Assembly (NCBI GenBank): GCA_964600025.1
Contig: CAZRHJ010000044.1
Location: 1 to 16,391 of the forward strand
DNA from: JADFUS01 sp964600025
Lineage (GTDB): Bacteria; Bacteroidota; Bacteroidia; Bacteroidales; Rikenellaceae
Length of the DNA stretch: 16,391 nucleotides
Direction of reading: 5' to 3'
Position numbers and translations under genes: made by a program. A model generated the notes under the pieces. That model was not told the DNA's origin and did not search any database. It worked only from the letters and a program-made list of their open reading frames with translations. Positions 7,096 through 12,557 of this stretch are shown here, piece after piece. How positions within the stretch are numbered: position 1 is the stretch's first letter; each line of letters opens with the position of its first letter.

Positions 7096-7874
7096 TATTT
7101 ATCCAAATAGTTAATGATTGTTTGAGCTGCTTTGCGGCCAGACATCAACATACCACCAAAGATTGGACCCATACGGAATGAGCCACTAACACCATTTGCA
7201 GCCATACCAGATACGAACAAACCTGGGAAAACTTCTTTTGTGTTCTCAACAGTTGTTTTCTCTCCCAAATCCATAGACAATGAACGCTCACCCATTACTG
7301 TACCAGTTGGAGTGTCAAGTTTAATGCCGTTTTTGTGTGCAACAAGGTTTGCAATCTCACAAGGGTGTCCAGTACCGTCAATTACAACTTTTGCCATAAT
7401 AGCAAGAGGATCAACGTGTAGACCTTCACGCAAAACTGGCGACCAGTTTACAACCAAACCGCTAACTCTTTCGTTTTGGAAAACAACGTCTTCAACTTTA
7501 TAGCAATTAAAGATAGTTGCACCAGCTTTTGTAGCGTGGTAAATCAAAGAAGATGTTGAATGAACTGAGTCCATCAAGAAGTGATTTTCGTCATAAGCTT
7601 TGTAGTTCAACTCAAATTCGTCCAAAATATCTTTTGCTTCTTTCTGAACAACAATCTCATTAAACATCATAGCTCCACCCCACATACCACCACCAGGGGC
7701 AAGTTTGCTTTCGAACAAAGCCACACGTTTACCAGCTTTTGCCAAATAATATGCAGCAACAAGACCAGAAGGACCACCACCAACAATAGCAACGTCCAAA
7801 GAAAGATTGTTTTTAAGTTTTTCGAAGTATGATTCAACAATACCTAACGAAATGATTTTTTCTGTTATTTCCAT
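7095..7874 (-). CDS. thi4: Thi4-type thiazole synthase (His form)
   Basis: This cytoplasmic FAD/NAD-dependent enzyme makes the thiazole phosphate half of thiamine from NAD, glycine and a sulfur source. It has 259 residues. The dinucleotide fold is GGGPSG (32-37), followed by LFESKLAPGGGMWGGAMMF and a C-terminal SGMAANGVSGSFRMGPIFGG flavin-binding stretch. At the position where yeast THI4 has its sacrificial cysteine (context C-x-DP), this protein reads GLHVDPL with His153. That matches archaeal Thi4, which is known to use free sulfide catalytically under anoxic conditions. I infer the same here. It leads the operon with thiE. An ORF this long with every motif intact argues against a pseudogene. 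The start at 7874 gives the expected short N-terminus before the fold. Confidence 0.94.
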   Translation of the reverse strand: MEITEKIISLGIVESYFEKLKNNLSLDVAIVGGGPSGLVAAYYLAKAGKRVALFESKLAPGGGMWGGAMMFNEIVVQKEAKDILDEFELNYKAYDENHFLMDSVHSTSSLIYHATKAGATIFNCYKVEDVVFQNERVSGLVVNWSPVLREGLHVDPLAIMAKVVIDGTGHPCEIANLVAHKNGIKLDTPTGTVMGERSLSMDLGEKTTVENTKEVFPGLFVSGMAANGVSGSFRMGPIFGGMLMSGRKAAQTIINYLDK

Positions 7875-7976
7875 TTTATTATGAAATTAATTAGTTAATT
7901 ATAATACGTTGGAACAACTATGGAAATATCACCAAACACAGAAATTCGGTATGCAATATGGGGGAATGTAACAACT

Positions 7977-7999
7977 TTTGCATTGAAAGTATATGCAAA
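7977..7999 (-). promoter_or_regulatory. Possible riboswitch expression-platform hairpin
   Basis: On the minus strand TTTGCAT and ATGCAAA form a 7-bp stem with a 9-nt loop just after the TPP aptamer. No U run follows, so it is not an obvious terminator. The remaining ~100 nt before thi4 show nothing clear. Confidence 0.4.
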
Positions 8000-8146
8000 C
8001 TCCCTTAACAGCATTACCTGTTCAGGTTCAATGAGTATAATCTCAGACTATATGTGCTATCTATACCTAAAATGATATTCAAATACCAAAAGGCTATTGA
8101 TTGATAACAATACACTTAACGTGTGGAACGTATAGCCACCCCAATT
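7999..8146 (-). ncRNA. TPP riboswitch (Thi-box)
   Basis: The minus strand carries the conserved aptamer pieces in order: GGGGTG (8137-8142), CTGAGA (8041-8046), GAACCTGAACAGGTAATGCTG, then GGGAG. GCTAT after the first block can pair with ATAGT before CTGAGA, forming the P2 helix. The 90 nt between GGGGTG and CTGAGA indicate a long optional P3 arm. It sits right after the predicted transcription start and ahead of thi4-thiE. Binding of thiamine pyrophosphate should lower expression. No terminator is obvious, so control may act at translation. Confidence 0.93.
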
Positions 8147-8155
8147 GTTCAGATG

Positions 8156-8185
8156 CAAAGATATACAATTATAATTGCATTGCAA
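8156..8185 (-). promoter_or_regulatory. Promoter of the thi4-thiE operon
   Basis: A -7 box TATCTTTG (8156-8163, minus strand) has a TTG exactly 19 nt upstream at 8183-8185, a near-ideal Bacteroidota promoter. Transcription would begin about at 8149, the first bases of the riboswitch. Confidence 0.75.
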
Positions 8186-8217
8186 AAAATAATTTACTAA
8201 ATTTATTTTTACAGAAA

Positions 8218-9183
8218 CTAATGAATTGTTTCCGTATAAAATCTTTTTATATCTCTCCCTATTTTATCCATTTGGCTGTAACCATTTGTGTGAAGAGAAT
8301 CAAGCAGAGCTTTTTCGTAGTTAGGAAGCGTAGAGAAAAGTTTATCTATTCTTTCGTCATCAAAGCCTAATTCTGCTTTTTTGATTTCTCTAAGTTCTCG
8401 TGTGCAAAGTCTGCCTAACTGAACCACAAAATCATATATATTATGGCCTCTTACAAACAAATATGTATTGCTCGAATTTAGTCCAAATTTCTTGTAGTAA
8501 GCAAAATGATTTTTTATTTCTACATTAGGGTATTGCTTACGTAATTTATTTATTTTTAACCTTACTCTTTCTTTCAAATTTCTGAGCATAAGCTCCCCAT
8601 TATTCTCCAAAGAGAGTTTTGGAAAGTTCGAAAGAGTTTCGTTAAATTTAAGTTTATTTATCCCCGACATTTTCCTCTTTTCCAGAAAAAGATGCCATAT
8701 AAATAACTCATAAATTATATTTGAATATGTTTTGAAAAATTTTTTAAAATCAAAAATATCATTTTTCCTTCCACTGCTTTTTTCACAAACAGAATTTAGA
8801 AAATTTGCATAACAGTAATGATTTTCAATAGAATAGGTATATGTTTGAAAAATATAATTATCTATATTTATATCTCGTTCCTCTTCCAAATACCTATAAT
8901 CACTATCTATACAGATAAAAAAATTACGGTCGAGATAAGGGATATATTTCAAACAATGAGCAACTCCACTTATTTTTCTATTTTCCCTGTTTTTGGAATA
9001 TGAAAGGAAGAAAAACTTGCCTTCTGGGTAGTTTTTTTTAAATACTTTTTCCCAAAAGTCTTTATCTGTATCTCCCTCTAAATGAACACACGCAGTCAAG
9101 CGACGCATACGTGCGACACCCTTAAAGTATTCAGCCTTTTGTTCTAAAAAAGCCTCTTTGCGTAACAATTCATTTTGGTACAT
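8218..9183 (-). CDS. DUF4435 (TOPRIM-like) protein, AriB-like
   Basis: A soluble protein of 321 residues with no signal peptide or membrane segment. The N-terminal half has the DUF4435 pattern: HLEGDTDKDFW with acidic Glu36, a FICIDSDY strand with Asp93 and Asp95, and YSIENHYC (Glu120). Glu on one strand and DxD on the next are the metal-binding layout of TOPRIM nucleases. DUF4435 is the domain of AriB, the effector of the PARIS anti-phage system, which cuts a host tRNA when released. Its ATG overlaps the stop of the upstream ATPase gene (TAATG), so the two are co-translated. The C-terminal part (about 130-321) is lysine- and aromatic-rich and I do not recognise it. The defence role is inferred from domain pairing; an OLD-like nuclease of another system is the alternative. 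No terminator separates it from the thi promoter downstream. Confidence 0.75.
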   Translation of the reverse strand: MYQNELLRKEAFLEQKAEYFKGVARMRRLTACVHLEGDTDKDFWEKVFKKNYPEGKFFFLSYSKNRENRKISGVAHCLKYIPYLDRNFFICIDSDYRYLEEERDINIDNYIFQTYTYSIENHYCYANFLNSVCEKSSGRKNDIFDFKKFFKTYSNIIYELFIWHLFLEKRKMSGINKLKFNETLSNFPKLSLENNGELMLRNLKERVRLKINKLRKQYPNVEIKNHFAYYKKFGLNSSNTYLFVRGHNIYDFVVQLGRLCTRELREIKKAELGFDDERIDKLFSTLPNYEKALLDSLHTNGYSQMDKIGRDIKRFYTETIH

Positions 9184-10016
9184 TACTTAGAAGTAGTTAC
9201 AAGGTCCTCTATAAATACTAATTTATCGTTCCAACCATCACCAAAAATACTTGGCGAGTGGGTAGAAATAATTATTTGCATATTAGGGTTCAGTTTTGAA
9301 ATAACCGAAATAAATTCGTGTTGCCACTCTATATGCAAAGATGTCTCAGGCTCGTCAAACAATGCTATCAAAGGTCTATTATCATACAAGAATATTTTAA
9401 GCATAATAATTAGCATTTGTTTCTCGCCAGAAGACAAAAATCGAATAGGAATCTCATTGTTATCGCTATCCCTAAATTGAATATCAATATTATTACACGC
9501 AATTTCTATTTGCTTATCAGTTTTCTGAAACAGTTTGTTTACAAGTCCAAAAAACATATTTATCCTATCTGTAATGATTTTTGAGTTCTCTGCTACCGAT
9601 GCTTTAAGCCTAAAATTTGTAAAATTATCTACATTTGCATCTCTTTGATACAATAGCCTATCTAATTGATTGTCAAGTATAGATTCGTCTTTTTTGAGTT
9701 TCCCAATATTAGTAGGCTCAAAAATATTTATGTATTCAACACATATATCAAAAGGATTTACGCTATCTCCAAACTCTCCTCCGCAGGTAAACACGCTTCC
9801 ATTTTGCATAATTGCTCTACACCCTCCAAAATTATACTTTTTCAGCACAGTTTTTGAGTGAAGTAGTATGCAATCACGCATAACTTTAAGCAAAGTAGAT
9901 TTACCTCCACCATTGATACCAACCAAAATATTTACATTTTCGTTTATATCATTCCAGTTTAGATTGTATTTCCCCCAAAGGTTAGAAATTTCAAAAGACT
10001 TAATTTTTCCTTCCAT
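9183..10016 (-). CDS. ABC/AAA-type ATPase, AriA-like
   Basis: A soluble 277-residue ATPase of the RecF/OLD-like ABC class. It has a Walker A GINGGGKS at 33-40, an ABC signature LSSGEKQ at 194-200, a Walker B LIALFDEPE at 216-224, and a switch histidine in ISTHSP (His253). The complete set makes it a probably active, dimerising ATPase. It is compact, with only about 150 residues between Walker A and the signature, so a long coiled coil is unlikely. The next gene, overlapping by one base, encodes a DUF4435 TOPRIM-like protein. This order (ATPase then DUF4435) is that of PARIS (ariA-ariB), in which the ATPase senses a phage protein and releases the nuclease. Whether this pair belongs to PARIS or to a related, shorter two-gene family cannot be settled by eye. 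Confidence 0.82.
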   Translation of the reverse strand: MEGKIKSFEISNLWGKYNLNWNDINENVNILVGINGGGKSTLLKVMRDCILLHSKTVLKKYNFGGCRAIMQNGSVFTCGGEFGDSVNPFDICVEYINIFEPTNIGKLKKDESILDNQLDRLLYQRDANVDNFTNFRLKASVAENSKIITDRINMFFGLVNKLFQKTDKQIEIACNNIDIQFRDSDNNEIPIRFLSSGEKQMLIIMLKIFLYDNRPLIALFDEPETSLHIEWQHEFISVISKLNPNMQIIISTHSPSIFGDGWNDKLVFIEDLVTTSK

Positions 10017-10025
10017 TTTTTTATT

Positions 10026-10047
10026 ATTTTTATCTTTCAGAAATAAT
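10026..10047 (-). repeat. 22-nt leader motif, copy 2 (ATPase gene)
   Basis: On the minus strand this reads ATTATTTCTGAAAGATAAAA plus AT and ends about 9 nt before the ATPase start codon. It is nearly identical to the motif in the trpB and clpB leaders. At this distance it would overlap a ribosome-binding region. Confidence 0.6.
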
Positions 10048-10074
10048 GCTAATTCCTAATAAACTTATATTTCT

Positions 10075-10105
10075 TAGGCTATTTTCGTTTTTAGCGGATA
10101 GCACT
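10075..10105 (-). repeat. Dispersed intergenic box, copy C
   Basis: The minus strand reads CCGCTAAAAACGAAAATAGC plus CTA, matching copy A at 21 of 23 positions, with a looser match at its 5' end. The TAG stop of the acetyltransferase gene (10104-10106) overlaps the first two bases of the box. After it the similarity breaks off at a ~24-nt imperfect inverted repeat before the 22-nt motif. Confidence 0.6.
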
Positions 10106-10583
10106 ATTTTTTTCTTAATCTCATAAGTGCATCATAATCCAATCTTTGGATTGTCCAACCTTTCATAGGTACAGCTCCCAGCGATTTATAAAAATCAAGC
10201 GAAGGAGTATTCCAGTCCAAACATATCCACTCCATACGACGACACTTACGTTCCAATGCTATGTTTGCTAAATGCAACAATAATGCCTTTCCATAGCCTT
10301 TCCCTCGGTATTGTTTTTCAACGAACAAGTCTTCTAAATAAAGACCTTTCTTGCTCTCAAACGTTGAGAAATTAAAGAAAAACAAAGCAAAACCTACTGC
10401 CACACCATTCTCTTCGCCTATAACCACTTCGGCTTCGTTCTCAACAAACAAAGACTGTCTTAATTTTTCGACATCACCTTTTACTTCATTTTCCAGCTTT
10501 TCGTAAATTGCCAAAGATTTTATGAAATTCAGTATAGTAGGGCAATCTTTTTCTGTTGCAAATCTAATTTCAAAATTATTCAT
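10104..10583 (-). CDS. GNAT acetyltransferase, SSAT-like
   Basis: A cytoplasmic acetyl-CoA-dependent N-acetyltransferase of 159 residues. Motif A is LYLEDLFVEKQYRGKGYG (about 81-98), with R-G-K-G-Y-G for the CoA pyrophosphate. Motif B is LDWNTPSLDFYKSLGA. The LEDLFV and DWN...FY combination is the signature of the spermidine/spermine (diamine) acetyltransferase branch, which in bacteria also includes thialysine acetyltransferases. The substrate is therefore probably a small amine or lysine-like compound, but this is not proven. It overlaps the 3' end of the aspartokinase gene by 8 bases and so shares its transcript. Its stop codon lies at the edge of dispersed box C. Confidence 0.88.
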   Translation of the reverse strand: MNNFEIRFATEKDCPTILNFIKSLAIYEKLENEVKGDVEKLRQSLFVENEAEVVIGEENGVAVGFALFFFNFSTFESKKGLYLEDLFVEKQYRGKGYGKALLLHLANIALERKCRRMEWICLDWNTPSLDFYKSLGAVPMKGWTIQRLDYDALMRLRKK

Positions 10584-11826
10584 TATGTGCTTTTATTAAT
10601 AATCTAACAGTCGAACGTGTACGTTGTTCGATATATATTTTACTTTCACTAACCGCCTCCTGTAATAGTTCAGGAGTATAGTTCTTGATTGTCAAAATCT
10701 CTAATCCCTCGTTGAATTTAACGATATAATTATTTTGTAATTCTTCTATAAGTGCCTCAAAATTGCGAGAGTTTGTTGTACTAATGCTAATAGAAATAGC
10801 ACTTGTTTGTATAATATTAATTTTATGTCGGAATTGGTTAAATTTATTCAAAATATCTTCCATTCTCTCTTCAAGAGCAAACGCAAAGTTTTTAGGACTA
10901 ATAGAAATCAAACACTGATTTTTTTTCTTGATAAAAATTGGCGTTGTAATTCGAGTTGCAACATTATTAATTACTGTTCCTTCACTTTCACTCGGTTTGA
11001 AAGGCTTAACATACAAAGGAATATCTTTATTTTCCAGTGGTTTGATAGTTTTCGAGTGAATAATTTGTGCTCCGCTATATGCTAACTCTACCGCAAAACT
11101 ATAAGGTAATTGTGGCATCAAAACAGTATTTTTGAATTCTTTTGGATCTGCATTATACACACCATCTACATCTTTCCAAATTGTTACCGAACTGCAAACC
11201 AAAACATTTGCAACAATGGCTGCCGAATAGTCCGAACCCTCTCTTCCCAAAGTTGTTGCTTCTCCGTCGTCATTTCCTCCAATAAACCCTTGTGCAATAT
11301 ATGTTTTGAAACCCAGACTAATTGCACGATTAAGCCTTGCAGAAGTTTTGTTAAAATCAACTTTTGCTTCTCTGAATGTTGAGTCAGTAACTACAATATC
11401 ACGCATATCAAGCAGTTTATTCACATAATTCTTACTTGTAAAATACGCTGCCAAGATAGTTGATGAAAGCATTTCTCCAAAACTCACAAAGGAATCGTAT
11501 CTAAACTCATAGCTTTTGTCATTGAATTTGTTAAACTGTATATAGTCGTGCATAGTGTTAAAGATATGCTCAATAAAATCTACGCTTAGCCCAAGTTCCT
11601 CAATTATTTGTGTATGATATATTTTTATTTCTTCAAATAATCTAAATGCTTCGGTAGTATTTTGTTGAATAATATTATCTAATATTATTTCTAATTTATT
11701 TGTAGTCTTGCCCATAGCCGAAACCACCACAACCAATCTTCGGTCGCAGTCTTTGACAATCTCAAAAACTCTTTCTACCCCAGCAGATGATGCAACAGAT
11801 GCTCCGCCGAATTTATATACTATCAT
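10576..11826 (-). CDS. lysC: Aspartokinase
   Basis: Aspartate kinase phosphorylates aspartate, the first step toward lysine, threonine and methionine (and diaminopimelate for the cell wall). The N-terminal kinase domain starts YKFGGASV (nucleotide/aspartate site). SFGEMLSS and TTLGREGSDYSAA follow, the latter a hallmark of the amino-acid kinase fold. From about residue 300 come regulatory ACT modules, beginning CLISISPKNFAF, likely sites of feedback inhibition. No homoserine dehydrogenase domain is attached, so it is monofunctional with 416 residues. I choose the ATG at 11824-11826. The longer reading to 11859 would start within the -7 box, upstream of the predicted transcription start near 11852. 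The symbol lysC is conventional; the feedback effector is unknown. Confidence 0.93.
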   Translation of the reverse strand: MIVYKFGGASVASSAGVERVFEIVKDCDRRLVVVVSAMGKTTNKLEIILDNIIQQNTTEAFRLFEEIKIYHTQIIEELGLSVDFIEHIFNTMHDYIQFNKFNDKSYEFRYDSFVSFGEMLSSTILAAYFTSKNYVNKLLDMRDIVVTDSTFREAKVDFNKTSARLNRAISLGFKTYIAQGFIGGNDDGEATTLGREGSDYSAAIVANVLVCSSVTIWKDVDGVYNADPKEFKNTVLMPQLPYSFAVELAYSGAQIIHSKTIKPLENKDIPLYVKPFKPSESEGTVINNVATRITTPIFIKKKNQCLISISPKNFAFALEERMEDILNKFNQFRHKINIIQTSAISISISTTNSRNFEALIEELQNNYIVKFNEGLEILTIKNYTPELLQEAVSESKIYIEQRTRSTVRLLIKAHNE

Positions 11827-11858
11827 ACTCTTTTTTAATGTTTTTTTAATTCTTCTCA

Positions 11859-11875
11859 CAAATATACTATATTTG
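11859..11875. promoter_or_regulatory. Palindromic divergent promoter pair
   Basis: The 17 bp CAAATATACTATATTTG hold two -7 boxes back to back: TATATTTG on the minus strand (11859-11866) for aspartokinase, and TATATTTG on the plus strand (11868-11875) for the membrane protein. One base separates them. No clear -33 TTG is placed for either. Confidence 0.6.
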
Positions 11876-11900
11876 TAGCAATTATCTACTATTAAAATAT

Positions 11901-12512
11901 ATGTTAGTCAAAATTTTTTCTATCATACTCCTTCCTTTGTTGTATTTTATTGGTTTGGAGCTATTTAAAATTATTGGATTATTTAATTTAAATATTACCT
12001 CACAGCTCTATTTTATGAGTGCAATGGCGTTTATGTTCGTAATTTCTATGATTTTTGTTTCTGCAAACAGTTTCTTTGCCGTCTTCAATCACGAGTTGTG
12101 CCATATGCTATGGTCTATTTTAAGTTTTCGCAAACCCAAAAGTTTTGTTGTTAGCACAACTGGTAAAGGAAGTTTCGAGTTTTCTGGCAAAAAAAATATG
12201 ATGATAGTTCTTTCACCATATTTTTTCCCAATTTATGCTATCATATTTGTAATTTTTTCAGAATTAACTACTTTGCCCAATATCGGATATTTTATATTTG
12301 GAGCTTTATGTGGCTGGACTTTATCCGTCCAAATCAAACAGTCCTCCCCACGCCAATCTGACCTCAAAATATACGGAATATTTTTTTCATACATCATCAT
12401 CATCTTTTTCCACCTCCTAAACTTCTCCCTTATTTTCACCTACCTCCAAAAAGGCTCACAAGGCATTTTCCCGTACTTCCATAGCATATATAAATCTATT
12501 GTTGTCTTCTAA
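11901..12512 (+). CDS. Membrane protein with HExxH motif, M50B-like
   Basis: An integral membrane protein of 203 residues with about five or six hydrophobic segments. In the second half of the second hydrophobic stretch it has NHELCH (His64-Glu65-x-x-His68), a zinc-protease HExxH motif. It is followed by a glycine-containing hairpin (TTGKGSFEFSG) and SPYFFPI. HExxH next to a membrane helix, then G-x-G and a proline-containing helix, is the layout of the M50B-like family. An Asp zinc ligand as in classic site-2 proteases (NxxPxxxLDG) is not seen, so activity is uncertain. It is a single gene under a divergent promoter, convergent with clpB. Its TAA stop falls inside dispersed box D. Substrate unknown. 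Confidence 0.7.
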   Translation: MLVKIFSIILLPLLYFIGLELFKIIGLFNLNITSQLYFMSAMAFMFVISMIFVSANSFFAVFNHELCHMLWSILSFRKPKSFVVSTTGKGSFEFSGKKNMMIVLSPYFFPIYAIIFVIFSELTTLPNIGYFIFGALCGWTLSVQIKQSSPRQSDLKIYGIFFSYIIIIFFHLLNFSLIFTYLQKGSQGIFPYFHSIYKSIVVF

Positions 12513-12541
12513 AAAACTAAACTCGCCTATATTGTCTATTT
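12504..12541 (+). repeat. Dispersed intergenic box, copy D
   Basis: The stretch AAACTCGCCTATATTGTCTA plus TT matches copy A at 21 of 22 positions, with one extra base in the preceding A run. The TAA stop of the membrane-protein gene (12510-12512) is the box's own CTAA. It fills most of the 45-nt gap to the convergent clpB gene. Confidence 0.68.
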
Positions 12542-12557
12542 TACAAGCAAATATTTG

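Noticed and set aside
8101..8370. Plus-strand frame across the TPP riboswitch and the end of the DUF4435 gene
   Set aside because: It overlaps a structured RNA and a real gene on the other strand, and its composition looks random.
8218..10016. Gabija or Septu identity for the ATPase/DUF4435 pair
   Set aside because: Gabija has ATPase and TOPRIM fused in GajA with a UvrD-like GajB, and Septu pairs its ATPase with an HNH nuclease. Neither fits separate ATPase and DUF4435 genes.
8186..10103. Mobile island carrying the putative defence pair
   Set aside because: No integrase, transposase, tRNA target or matching terminal repeats flank it. Only one dispersed box is present, on one side.
11827..11859. 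Eleven-residue N-terminal extension of aspartokinase
   Set aside because: Its ATG lies at the -7 box, before the predicted transcription start; kinases of this family begin near the YKFGG motif.
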